From contig JAABSI010000103.1 of NCBI GenBank assembly GCA_011390455.1, positions 1 through 9,360 of the forward strand: 9,360 bases of DNA. The letters are read 5' to 3'. Both the position numbers and the translations under genes were made by a program. The DNA is from Trueperaceae bacterium (GTDB taxonomy: Bacteria > Deinococcota > Deinococci > Deinococcales > Trueperaceae). A model generated the notes under the pieces. That model worked only from the letters and a program-made list of their open reading frames with translations, searched no databases and was not told where the DNA came from. Below, in pieces: positions 1 through 6,472 of the stretch (its first letter is position 1; every line of letters starts with the position of its first letter).

Positions 1-17
1 CCGGGCTGCCGCGCTGA
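1..17 (+). CDS. C-terminal end of a probable VapB antitoxin (partial)
   Basis: Only the last codons are in the window. Read in the frame that ends with TGA at 15-17, they give Gly-Leu-Pro-Arg-stop. The stop shares its final A with the ATG of the VapC toxin gene (TGATG). Such stop-start coupling is usual for vapB-vapC pairs, where the antitoxin comes first. The call rests on the toxin and on this junction, not on the four visible residues, which carry no family information. Confidence 0.4.
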
Positions 18-412
18 TGGTGCTCGATACGTCGGCGATCGTCGCCGTCCTGCGGGCGGAGCCCGAGGCCGAGGCGCTGGCGCGCGCCATGGCGGCGGCC
101 CCCGTGCGGCGCGTCTCGGCGGCGAGCTACGTCGAGGCGGGCGCCGTCATCGACGGCAGCCGCGATCCGGTCGCGAGCCGTCGCCTCGACGAACTCCTCG
201 AGGCGCTCGAGGCGCGCATCGAGCCGGTCACGGAGGACCAGGCGCGCGCGGCGCGCGCGGCCTACCGGGACTTCGGGCGCGGCAGCGGGCACCCGGCCGC
301 GCTGAACTACGGCGACTGCTTCGCGTACGCGCTGGCCCAAGACGTCGGCGAAGCGCTGCTGTTCAAGGGCGACGACTTCGGCCATACCGACGTCGTTGCC
401 GCCGCCTGGTGA
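17..412 (+). CDS. vapC: VapC-type PIN-domain ribonuclease toxin
   Basis: A 131-residue protein, the normal length for a VapC toxin of a type II toxin-antitoxin system. These are Mg2+-dependent RNases that cut structured RNAs, usually tRNA or rRNA, and are held inactive by the bound VapB. The PIN acidic residues are visible: Asp4 in [12 protein letters not shown], Glu40 in SYVEAG, Asp100 in [12 protein letters not shown], and Asp119/Asp120 in [13 protein letters not shown]. The [12 protein letters not shown] and FKGDDF blocks are typical of the common VapC subgroup. The ATG at 17 overlaps the stop of an upstream frame, so the gene is probably translationally coupled to vapB, and the pair would be autorepressed from a promoter outside the window. 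All catalytic positions are intact, so it looks functional. The RNA target cannot be read from sequence. Nine bases separate its stop from that of the convergent deacylase. Confidence 0.93.
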   Translation: MVLDTSAIVAVLRAEPEAEALARAMAAAPVRRVSAASYVEAGAVIDGSRDPVASRRLDELLEALEARIEPVTEDQARAARAAYRDFGRGSGHPAALNYGDCFAYALAQDVGEALLFKGDDFGHTDVVAAAW

Positions 413-425
413 GGCCGCCCCTCAC
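409..425. terminator. Hairpin spanning both stop codons of a convergent gene pair
   Basis: GTGAGG (409-414) and CCTCAC (420-425) form a perfect 6-bp stem with a 5-nt CCGCC loop. The vapC stop TGA (410-412) lies in one arm and the deacylase stop (TCA at 422-424) in the other. It could act as a bidirectional terminator between the convergent genes, but neither side has a U tract, and short GC stems arise easily at this base composition. Confidence 0.3.
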
Positions 426-2074
426 GCCCCCGGCCCGGTGACGAAACGCCCCGGCGTCGCCCCCGTGTGCGCGCCGTCGGCGAGCACCCGCACCCCGTTG
501 ACCCAGACGTCGCGCACCCCCACCGACAGCTGGTGCGGGTCCTCGAAGGTGGCTCGATCGCCGATGGTCTCCGGGTCGAAGACGACCACGTCGGCGAAGG
601 CGCCGGCGCGCAGCAGCCCGCGGCCGGCCAGCCCCAGCCGGTCGGCCACGGCCGAGGTCATCTTGCGCACCGCCTCCTCGAGCGTCAGCAGCCGCTCCTC
701 GCGCACGTACTTCCGCAAGACCCGCGGGTAGGTGCCGTAGCCGCGCGGGTGCACCGGCCCGTGCGCCTTCGCCCAGGCGGGGTCGAAGCCCCCGGCGTCG
801 GTCGCGAACTTGATCCAGGGCAGCCCCACCTGCCGGCGCAGGTTCGCCTCGTCCATGGAGAAGTAGATGGTGCCGATGCGCTGCCCCTCGGCGACCAGCA
901 GGTCGAGGGTGGTCTCGATCCAGTCCTGGCCGCGCATGGCGGCGATCTCGTCGAGCCGCTTGCCCACGTAGGCCTGGTGCTCCGGCAGGCGGAAGCCCAC
1001 CGGCATGATCCCGTGCGGCCCGCCGCGGGTCTCGAGCCCGAGGCCGTCGGCGCCGAGCGTGCCGGAGCGCTCCCCGCGCCCCTCGAGGGTGGCGCGCACG
1101 CGGGCGCGCACCTCGGGGTCGCGCAGGCGCTCGTACAGACGCCCGCCCTCGGCCGTCCAGGTGGGGAGGATGGCGGTGAGCCCGGTGCCCGAGGCCGCGT
1201 ACGGGTACATGTCGGCGGTCACGTCCTGGCCGTCCGCGCGGGCGCGCTCGATGCGGTCGATCACGGCGGGCATCAGGTGCCAGGCGCCCGGATGCGCGGC
1301 CTTGAGGTGGTAGACCTCCACCGCCACGCCCGCCTCGCGGCCGATCGTCAGCGCCTCCTCGAGCGCCTCGAGCATGCCGTGCGACTCCGAGCGCAGGTGG
1401 GTGACGTAGACGCCGCCGTAGGGCGCCATCGCGCGGCAGACGTCGATCAGCTCCTCGGTGTCGGCGTAGGCGTCCGGCGGGTAGATGAGCGCGTAGGCGA
1501 CCCCCACCGCCCCGTCCTCCATCGACTCCGCGAGCACGCGCTTCATGAGCGCGCGCTCGTCGGCGCTCGAGGGGCCCATGTCCATCCCGCGGCCGTATTT
1601 GCGGAGCGTGCCGCCGCCCAGGAAGGAGGCGACGTTCGGCGACACCCCGTGCGCCTCCATCGCCCGCAACCAATCGCCGAAGCGCGTCCAGGTGGCGGCG
1701 CGCTCGTACCAGATCGGGTCGAGGCGGTGCTCGAAGAGGCTCCCCTCGAGCGGCTCGGCGTTGCGCCCGCCGATCGGGGCCGGCGTCCAGGCCTCCCCCA
1801 TCACCTCGGTGGTCACGCCCTGGGTGATCTTGGAGAGGCAGCGCCCGTCGATCATGAGCGGCAGGATCGCGTGGCTCTGCAGGTCGATGAAGCCGGGCGC
1901 GACCACGTGGCCGGCGGCGTCGACGACGTCGCGGGCCAGCGTCGGATCGATGCGGCCGGGCGGGGCGATCGCCGCGACCCGGTCGCCGGCGAGCGCCACG
2001 TCGGCGCGGCGCCAGGGGTTGCCGGTGCCGTCGACCAGACGGGCGTGGCGGATCAGGGTGTCGAAGTCGGGCAT
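422..2074 (-). CDS. N-acyl-D-amino-acid deacylase (D-aminoacylase), amidohydrolase superfamily
   Basis: A 550-residue cytosolic metal-dependent hydrolase predicted to release D-amino acids from N-acyl-D-amino acids. The family is recognised from VVAPGFIDLQSH (57-68), TQGVTTEVMGE (84-94), YVTHLRSE (223-230, His226), VYHLKAAHPGAW (254-265, His256), TADMYPYAASGTGL (286-299), ATDAGGF (424-430, candidate catalytic Asp426) and HPRGYGTYPRVL (442-453). The C-terminal GAFADVVVFDP and DPHQLSVGVRDVWVNG blocks rebuild the small beta domain typical of these enzymes. In classical D-aminoacylases the first block has His-x-His and the second has Asn-Cys with a metal-ligand Cys. Here these are Gln66-Ser-His68 and Glu94-Ala95, so the metal site differs. 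The start is set by GGGAGG five bases before the ATG at 2074; an in-frame ATG 57 bases upstream lacks such support. The gene is divergent from the dehydrogenase. The exact substrate is unknown, and a related amidohydrolase activity is possible. Confidence 0.88.
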   Translation of the reverse strand: MPDFDTLIRHARLVDGTGNPWRRADVALAGDRVAAIAPPGRIDPTLARDVVDAAGHVVAPGFIDLQSHAILPLMIDGRCLSKITQGVTTEVMGEAWTPAPIGGRNAEPLEGSLFEHRLDPIWYERAATWTRFGDWLRAMEAHGVSPNVASFLGGGTLRKYGRGMDMGPSSADERALMKRVLAESMEDGAVGVAYALIYPPDAYADTEELIDVCRAMAPYGGVYVTHLRSESHGMLEALEEALTIGREAGVAVEVYHLKAAHPGAWHLMPAVIDRIERARADGQDVTADMYPYAASGTGLTAILPTWTAEGGRLYERLRDPEVRARVRATLEGRGERSGTLGADGLGLETRGGPHGIMPVGFRLPEHQAYVGKRLDEIAAMRGQDWIETTLDLLVAEGQRIGTIYFSMDEANLRRQVGLPWIKFATDAGGFDPAWAKAHGPVHPRGYGTYPRVLRKYVREERLLTLEEAVRKMTSAVADRLGLAGRGLLRAGAFADVVVFDPETIGDRATFEDPHQLSVGVRDVWVNGVRVLADGAHTGATPGRFVTGPGA

Positions 2075-2079
2075 GGGCG

Positions 2080-2085
2080 CCTCCC
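2080..2085 (-). promoter_or_regulatory. Strong Shine-Dalgarno site of the deacylase gene
   Basis: On the minus strand GGGAGG lies five bases before the ATG at 2074. It decides the start of the deacylase over the in-frame ATG at 2131. This gene therefore has a leader, unlike several neighbours whose starts look leaderless. Confidence 0.75.
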
Positions 2086-2089
2086 AAAG

Positions 2090-2113
2090 CGCCCGCCGGC
2101 GCGCCGGCGGGCG
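2090..2113. repeat. Perfect 24-bp palindrome in a divergent intergenic region
   Basis: CGCCCGCCGGCG followed directly by its own reverse complement, with all 12 pairs matching. It lies between the deacylase start (2074, minus) and the dehydrogenase start (2161, plus), inside the 86-bp gap. It is 16 nt upstream of the deacylase ATG, and roughly 45-70 nt upstream of the likely dehydrogenase transcription start. It could be a shared operator, or a hairpin just upstream of the deacylase Shine-Dalgarno site. The sequence is all G+C, so chance is not excluded, though 12 perfect pairs is long. Confidence 0.6.
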
Positions 2114-2145
2114 GTGCGCCGAGCATGCCACGCGCCGGCGCCGGG

Positions 2146-2151
2146 TACGCT
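2146..2151 (+). promoter_or_regulatory. Candidate -10 element (TACGCT) for the dehydrogenase gene
   Basis: TACGCT fits the TAnnnT consensus and ends nine bases before the ATG at 2161. No Shine-Dalgarno sequence lies between them. A transcript starting about seven bases after the hexamer would begin almost at the ATG, so the mRNA would be leaderless or nearly so. No -35 element is recognisable at the usual distance. Confidence 0.45.
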
Positions 2152-2160
2152 CGCCGCACG

Positions 2161-3456
2161 ATGACCACCGGAACCACTTTCGCCCTGATCGGCTGCGGCA
2201 ACCGCGGCGCCGACGCCTACGGCGCCTGGCTGGCGCGCCACCCCGAGCGCGGACGGGTCGTGGCGGTCGCCGACCGCGACCCCGCCCGCCGCACCCGCGC
2301 GGGCGACGCGCACGAGGTGCCCGAGCGGGCGCGCTTCGCCGACGGCGCGGCGCTGCTGGCCGCCTCGGAGGCCGCCGGCGCCCCGCTCGCGGACGCCCTG
2401 ATCCTCGCCACCCCCGACCGCGACCACGCCGACCTGGCCGTCGCCGCGCTCGCGCAGGGGTACCACCTGCTGCTCGAGAAGCCGATCGCGACCTCGCCCG
2501 AGGACGTCGAACGGGTGGCGGCGGCCGCAGCGAGCGCCGCCGGCACCGTCGCGGTCGCCCACGTGCTGCGCCACGCGCCCATGATGCAGGCGGTGGCGCG
2601 GGTCCTCGCCGAAGGCCGGCTCGGCCAGCTCGTCCACGTGCTGCACGAGGAACGCATCGGCGCCTGGCACTTCGCCCACAGCTACGTCCGGGGCAACTGG
2701 CACCGCGAGGCGGCCTCGAGCCCGATGCTGCTCGCCAAGGCGTGCCACGACCTCGACCTGCTCGCCTGGTGGTTGGGGGCGCCGGCGACGAGCGTCGCCT
2801 CGACGGGACGGCTCGCGCACTTCCGCCCGGAGCGCGCGCCCGCCGGCGCCACCGAGCGCTGCCTCGACTGCCCGGCCGCCGGCTCGTGCCCGTACGACGC
2901 CGCGCACCTCTACCTGGAGCGCCTGGCCGACGTCGACGGTTGGCCGGTCTCGGTCGTCACCGCCGACTCCAGCCCGGAGGCCCGCCGGCGCGCGCTGCGC
3001 GAGGGGCCGTACGGCCGCTGCGTCTACCTGGGCGCCAACGACGTCGTCGACCACCAGGCCGTGCTGCTCGACTTCGCGAACGGCGCCACCGCCACGCTCG
3101 AGGTCAACGCCTTCCACGCCGTCGGCACCCGCCGCCTGACGCTCACCGGCTCGCACGCCGAGCTGCGCGGCGACCTGACCGCCGGCGTCCTCGAGGTGGT
3201 CGACCACCGCAGCGGCTCGGTCGCCGCCGTCGCGATCGACGGCCGCGACGACGACGGCCACGGGGGTGGCGACGGCGCGCTGATGGACGACCTCACGCGG
3301 CGCCTCGCCGCGTGGAAGGCGGGCGACCGGGCGCCGTCGCCCACCTCGGTCGCCGAGGCGCTGGCCAGCCATCGGTGGGCCTTCGCGGCCGAGCGGTCGC
3401 GCCGAGAGCGCCGGGTGGTGGCGCTGGACGCCGCGGGGCGCCCGGTCGACGCTTGA
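2161..3456 (+). CDS. Gfo/Idh/MocA-family NAD(P)-dependent oxidoreductase with a Cys cluster
   Basis: A 431-residue protein with an N-terminal Rossmann fold, FALIGCGNRGADAYG (7-21, GxGxxG at 11-16), and the family motif LLLEKPIA (103-110, with the EKP lysine at 107). The putative active-site stretch LLAKACHDLDLL (190-201) gives the K..HD signature, with Lys193, His196 and Asp197. The C-terminal alpha/beta domain includes RCVYLGANDVVDHQ (286-299) and FANGATATLEVNAF (305-318). Members oxidise or reduce sugars, inositols and related polyols; the substrate here cannot be told. An insertion at 234-243 holds Cys-x2-Cys-x5-Cys followed by Pro-Tyr, a feature of one Gfo/Idh subgroup and a possible metal site. 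ATG 2161 is preferred because the fold begins at once. An in-frame ATG at 2125 would add 12 Arg/Ala/Gly-rich residues and would include the candidate -10. The gene is divergent from the deacylase and convergent with the DUF2461 gene. Confidence 0.9.
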   Translation: MTTGTTFALIGCGNRGADAYGAWLARHPERGRVVAVADRDPARRTRAGDAHEVPERARFADGAALLAASEAAGAPLADALILATPDRDHADLAVAALAQGYHLLLEKPIATSPEDVERVAAAAASAAGTVAVAHVLRHAPMMQAVARVLAEGRLGQLVHVLHEERIGAWHFAHSYVRGNWHREAASSPMLLAKACHDLDLLAWWLGAPATSVASTGRLAHFRPERAPAGATERCLDCPAAGSCPYDAAHLYLERLADVDGWPVSVVTADSSPEARRRALREGPYGRCVYLGANDVVDHQAVLLDFANGATATLEVNAFHAVGTRRLTLTGSHAELRGDLTAGVLEVVDHRSGSVAAVAIDGRDDDGHGGGDGALMDDLTRRLAAWKAGDRAPSPTSVAEALASHRWAFAAERSRRERRVVALDAAGRPVDA

Positions 3457-3465
3457 GGCCCTCGC

Positions 3466-4158
3466 TCAGCGACGTCGCCCGCGCCCGCGCGCCTCGTCGG
3501 GATCCAGGCGCGAGGCGCCGACGTGGCGATCGAGCCAGGCCACGACCGGCTCGGCCGCCGCCCACGTGCGCACGGCGAAGATGAGCGGCCCGCGGCCCTC
3601 GAGCGCGTCCCCGGGCGGCAACCAAGCCGCGACCGTCAGCGACTTGTGCCGGAGCAGCGCCGCGTGCGGGTGGTCGCGCGGGACGCCGCGCGGGGTCCCC
3701 TTGAGCACCTCGCCGCCGACCTCGAGGCCGGCGGCGCGCACGGCGTCGAGCGCGGCCGCGAGCTCGGGCGCCGCCGGTCCCGCCGCAGCGGCGCGGTAGC
3801 GCTCGAGCTGGTCCGACGCCAGCTGGTGGTAGCCGGTCGCCGCCATCAACCCACGCGCCGAGAGCTCCACGTAGCGCACCGCCGGCGACCCGTCCGCGTT
3901 CGGCACGTAGCCGCCGGTGGCGCTCTTGAGCGGGCCGGCGTCGCGCGCGAAGCGCAGGTCGCGGTGCGGCCGGAAGAGCTTCGGGCGCGCGCCACCGTCG
4001 GCGGCGACCTCCTCGAGCAGCGCCTCGAGCGGCGCGCGCACGTCGCGCTGCCACACGTCCTTGGTCGCCGCCCAGTAGGCGCGGGAGTTGTCGTTCGACA
4101 GGGCCACGAACCAGTCGGTGGCGGCGGGGCCGAACCCGGTGAAGCGCGCTTCGCTCAT
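3466..4158 (-). CDS. DUF2461 domain protein
   Basis: A 230-residue protein matching the DUF2461 (TIGR02453-type) family in length and layout. It opens with FTGFGPAATDWFVALSNDNS (6-25). The central RPHRDLRFARDAGPLKSATG (63-82) is the family's RDxRF...PLK signature, followed by YVELSARGLMAATGYHQL (96-113). A third block, LKGTPRGVPRDHPHAALLRH (152-171), corresponds to the family's LK..P.G....HP...LLR. The C-terminus is Arg-rich. The biochemical function of DUF2461 is unknown to me. There is no signal peptide or membrane segment, so it is probably cytosolic. ATG 4158 is chosen because the domain starts there and TACCCT lies six bases upstream; a GTG at 4191 would add 11 residues. It is convergent with the dehydrogenase (9-bp gap) and lies 70 bp downstream of the VOC gene. 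Confidence 0.85.
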   Translation of the reverse strand: MSEARFTGFGPAATDWFVALSNDNSRAYWAATKDVWQRDVRAPLEALLEEVAADGGARPKLFRPHRDLRFARDAGPLKSATGGYVPNADGSPAVRYVELSARGLMAATGYHQLASDQLERYRAAAAGPAAPELAAALDAVRAAGLEVGGEVLKGTPRGVPRDHPHAALLRHKSLTVAAWLPPGDALEGRGPLIFAVRTWAAAEPVVAWLDRHVGASRLDPDEARGRGRRR

Positions 4159-4164
4159 GCCCGG

Positions 4165-4170
4165 AGGGTA
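4165..4170 (-). promoter_or_regulatory. Candidate -10 element (TACCCT), leaderless start of the DUF2461 gene
   Basis: On the minus strand TACCCT is followed by six bases (CCGGGC) and then the ATG at 4158. There is no Shine-Dalgarno sequence. The spacing puts the transcription start at or next to the A of the ATG. No clear -35 is visible. The hexamer suggests the gene has its own promoter rather than depending on read-through from the VOC gene. Confidence 0.5.
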
Positions 4171-4197
4171 GCGCCTCGCGCCACCCCGCACCGGGCG

Positions 4198-4216
4198 GGC
4201 GGCGACGATGGCCGCC
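4198..4216 (-). terminator. Weak hairpin between the VOC and DUF2461 genes
   Basis: GGCGGC (4198-4203) and GCCGCC (4211-4216) form a 6-bp stem with a 7-nt loop, beginning 12 bases past the VOC stop on the minus strand. It may attenuate or end VOC transcription before the DUF2461 promoter. There is no U tract, so this is only a candidate. Confidence 0.22.
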
Positions 4217-4228
4217 GGCGCGCACCCG

Positions 4229-4600
4229 TCAGGCCAACGGCTCGTCGAAGCGCTGGAACTCGACCAGGTAGCCGTTGGGGTCGCGCACGAAGGCCGACGT
4301 ACAGGCGAAGCGCTCGCTGTGCGCGGGCGCCGACACCGCCGGCGCGCCGCGCGCGACGACCGCCTCGAAGGCGCCCTGGACGTCGTCGACGAGGAGCGTC
4401 AACACCACCCGGACCCCCTCGGGCACCGCGTACCCGCGGTCGCAGAAGCCGACGTGGGCGCCGGGAGCCGTGCGGTAGATGCGGCAGAGCCCCTGGTCGC
4501 GCACCAGCTCGAGCTCGAGCACGCCGGCGTAGAAGGCGTCGGTGGCGGTCAGGTCGGCGGTCGGCAGGAAGGTGATCTGGGCGTAGGCGGCGCGTCGCAT
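4229..4600 (-). CDS. VOC-family (glyoxalase/bleomycin-resistance fold) protein
   Basis: A 123-residue single VOC domain made of two beta-alpha-beta-beta-beta repeats. The first repeat is AQITFLPTADLTATDAFYAG (7-26), with the helix leading to VLELELVRDQG. The second starts at VVLTLLVDDVQGAFEAVVAR (65-84) and ends in FVRDPNGYLVEFQRF (104-118). The RDPxGxxxEF ending is the family hallmark, with metal-ligand candidate Glu114. The usual first-strand metal residue appears to be Thr10 rather than His, so it may not be a standard metalloenzyme. Family roles include lyase, dioxygenase and drug-binding proteins, and none can be chosen here. ATG 4600 is preferred: the domain begins there, TAGGCT lies five bases upstream, and an extension of the frame to 4750 would run into the divergent ABC gene. 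The gene is divergent from the ABC operon. Confidence 0.85.
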   Translation of the reverse strand: MRRAAYAQITFLPTADLTATDAFYAGVLELELVRDQGLCRIYRTAPGAHVGFCDRGYAVPEGVRVVLTLLVDDVQGAFEAVVARGAPAVSAPAHSERFACTSAFVRDPNGYLVEFQRFDEPLA

Positions 4601-4605
4601 GGGCG

Positions 4606-4611
4606 AGCCTA
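4606..4611 (-). promoter_or_regulatory. Candidate -10 element (TAGGCT), leaderless start of the VOC gene
   Basis: On the minus strand TAGGCT is followed by CGCCC and then the ATG at 4600. A transcription start about six bases after the hexamer coincides with the start codon. No convincing Shine-Dalgarno or -35 sequence is present. Confidence 0.48.
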
Positions 4612-4687
4612 CCCGCCGCGCCGTCCTCCCCCGTTCGGCGGAGGCGCCTGCGACCGAACACCGACGCGGGGGCGGGGCCCGGCTCGC

Positions 4688-4705
4688 TACGCTGGTCGGT
4701 GGAGG
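4688..4705 (+). promoter_or_regulatory. Candidate -10 (TACGCT) and Shine-Dalgarno (GGAGG) of the ABC operon
   Basis: TACGCT at 4688-4693 repeats the hexamer seen before the dehydrogenase gene. GGTGGAGG at 4698-4705 ends four bases before the ATG at 4710 and fixes that start. If the -10 is correct the leader is only about ten bases long. The Shine-Dalgarno site is well supported, the -10 less so, and there is no visible -35. Confidence 0.5.
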
Positions 4706-4709
4706 TTCC

Positions 4710-5669
4710 ATGGACGACGCCCTCGCCATCGAGACCCGCGCGCTCGGCAAACGCTACGGACCCGTGGTCGCGCTCGACGACCTCGACCTGCAGGTGCCCA
4801 AGGGGTCGGTGACCGGCTTCCTAGGACCGAACGGCGCCGGCAAGACCACCGCCATGCGGCTCCTGCTGGGGCTCGCGCGCCCCACGTCGGGCTCGGCGAC
4901 GATCCTCGGGCGCGACGTCGCCGGGGACGCCACCGAGGTACGGCGGCGCGTCGGCTTCCTCGCCCAGGACCCGCGCTTCTTCGAGCACGAGACCGCCCGG
5001 GCGACCCTGCGCTTCACCGCCCGCTTCTTCTTCTCGGGCCCGGCGCGCGCGATCGACGATCGCATCGACGCCATGCTCGAACTGGTCGACCTGACCGACA
5101 AGGCCGACCGCCCGGTGCGCGGCTTCTCGGGCGGCGAACGGCAGCGGCTCGGCATCGCGCAGGCGCAACTGCACGACCCCGAGGTACTCGTGATGGACGA
5201 GCCCGCCGCCTCGCTCGACCCGGTGGGGCGCCAGGCAGTGCTCGCCATCCTCGATCGGCTGCGGACGCGCTCGACGGTACTGTTCTCGACGCACATCCTC
5301 GACGACGTGCAGCGCGTGGCCGACCACGTCGCCATCCTGGACCGCGGTCGCTTGATCGCGCAGGCGCCGACGCGCGAGCTGCTCGCCGGCGACGGGGCCG
5401 CGACCTTCGTCGTCCACGTCCGCCGTGCGGCGCCGGGCGTGGCCGATCAGCTGCGCGCGCAGCCGTGGGTCGCCTCGGTCGACGAGACGCACGCGAACGA
5501 CGACCGGATCCTGCGGGTCGTCGCCGCCGATGAGGAGGCCGCCGAGGCGCAGCTGCTGCGGACCGTGCTGGCCCACCCGGAGGCGATCGTCGTCGACTTC
5601 CGCCGCCATGCGTTCGAGCTCGAGGAGGTGTTCATGAACCTGGTGAACGGACGCGGGGGCCGGGCGTGA
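4710..5669 (+). CDS. ABC transporter ATP-binding protein (ABC-2 exporter type)
   Basis: A 319-residue ATPase with all the nucleotide-binding motifs in order. These are Walker A GPNGAGKTT (39-47), Q-loop Gln86 in FLAQDP, and a signature of form FSGGERQR (139-146), with Glu replacing the Gln of LSGGQ as in many exporters. Then come Walker B VLVMDEP (159-165), the D-loop SLDP (168-171), and the H-loop His195 in FSTHIL. Residues from about 228 form the C-terminal extension common in NatA-like exporter ATPases, ending FELEEVFMNLV. It would power export or membrane remodelling by the permease encoded next, whose GTG overlaps this stop codon by four bases (GTGA). GGAGG four bases before the ATG supports the start. 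The substrate is unknown; lipids, peptides, antibiotics and ions are all handled by relatives. Confidence 0.95.
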   Translation: MDDALAIETRALGKRYGPVVALDDLDLQVPKGSVTGFLGPNGAGKTTAMRLLLGLARPTSGSATILGRDVAGDATEVRRRVGFLAQDPRFFEHETARATLRFTARFFFSGPARAIDDRIDAMLELVDLTDKADRPVRGFSGGERQRLGIAQAQLHDPEVLVMDEPAASLDPVGRQAVLAILDRLRTRSTVLFSTHILDDVQRVADHVAILDRGRLIAQAPTRELLAGDGAATFVVHVRRAAPGVADQLRAQPWVASVDETHANDDRILRVVAADEEAAEAQLLRTVLAHPEAIVVDFRRHAFELEEVFMNLVNGRGGRA

Positions 5670-6472
5670 GCGGCGAGAACGGCGCGAGCCGCGTGGCCGG
5701 GCTGAACCCGCACCTGGGCAGCGGCCCGCTGCTGGGCTTCGCCAACCTGTTCCGGCACGAGGTCCGACCGTGGCTGCGCTTCCGACTCGGCGGCGTGCAG
5801 CTGCTGCTGTGGACGGGTCTGCTCGGCGGCGGCCTGCTGCTGCCGCTCGTGGCGCTGCGCGAGGTGTTCGCGGCCGAGTCCGCGGGGCCGCTCGCGAGCG
5901 CCTTCGAGATGTTCTTCACCCTCGGGGCGGTCGGACCAGCGATCGGGGCGGTGATCCTCGCCCACGGCGCGGTGATCGGCGAGCGCCAGTCGGGCACGGC
6001 CGCCTGGGTCCTGACCAAGCCGGCCTCGCGCACCGCCTTCGTGCTGGCCAAGTTCGCGGCGATGGCGCTCGGGTTGGTGGCGACCGCGGTCGCGGTGCCG
6101 GGCGCCGTGGCGTACGCGGCGCTGTCGGCGGAGGCGGGGGCACCGCTGGCCGTGGCACCCTTCCTCGCCGGGCTCGGGCTGCTGGCGCTGCACGTCGTCT
6201 TCTACGTGGCGCTCGCGCTGGCGCTGAGCGTGTTCGCGCGCACCCGGGGCGCGGTGCTGGCCGTGGGCCTCGGCGCGATCCTCGCCGGCGACGTCCTGAT
6301 CGGCCTGGTGCCGGCGCTGGGCGAGGTGGGCCCGTGGCTGCTCGGTCGGCTCGCGCTGGTCGCGGCGCAAGGGGGCCCGCTGCTCACGCCGTGGCCCCCC
6401 ATCGCCGTCGCGCTGGGCACGGTGGCGCTGCTGGCGGCCGCGGTGGTGCGCTTCGGGCGCGAGGAGCTCTAG
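5666..6472 (+). CDS. ABC-2 type transporter permease
   Basis: A 268-residue integral membrane protein with about six hydrophobic segments, near residues 41-62, 80-101, 128-154, 164-189, 194-216 and 245-262. Between segments 2 and 3 is the ABC-2 hallmark GERQSGTAAWVLTKPASRTA (105-124), the cytoplasmic loop that contacts the ATPase in this family. The gene starts with GTG inside the ATPase stop (GTGA), so the two are translationally coupled. Only one permease is encoded, so the complex is probably two ATPase and two permease subunits. The stop TAG (6470-6472) lies in the tetranucleotide CTAG, whose opposite strand supplies the stop of the convergent VWA-macro gene. The cargo cannot be inferred from these genes. 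Confidence 0.92.
   Translation: MSGENGASRVAGLNPHLGSGPLLGFANLFRHEVRPWLRFRLGGVQLLLWTGLLGGGLLLPLVALREVFAAESAGPLASAFEMFFTLGAVGPAIGAVILAHGAVIGERQSGTAAWVLTKPASRTAFVLAKFAAMALGLVATAVAVPGAVAYAALSAEAGAPLAVAPFLAGLGLLALHVVFYVALALALSVFARTRGAVLAVGLGAILAGDVLIGLVPALGEVGPWLLGRLALVAAQGGPLLTPWPPIAVALGTVALLAAAVVRFGREEL

Noticed and set aside
2125..2160. Upstream ATG at 2125 as the start of the Gfo/Idh dehydrogenase
   Set aside because: It adds an Arg/Gly-rich 12-residue tail before the Rossmann strand and would place the candidate -10 inside the gene.
363..3584. Very long open frames over the deacylase and dehydrogenase genes (for example 363-2201 minus, 467-2164 plus, 1545-3584 plus, 2053-3372 minus)
   Set aside because: These are GC-driven shadow frames: extreme Arg/Pro/Gly/Ala content and no recognisable motifs, whereas the deacylase and dehydrogenase frames carry clear family signatures.
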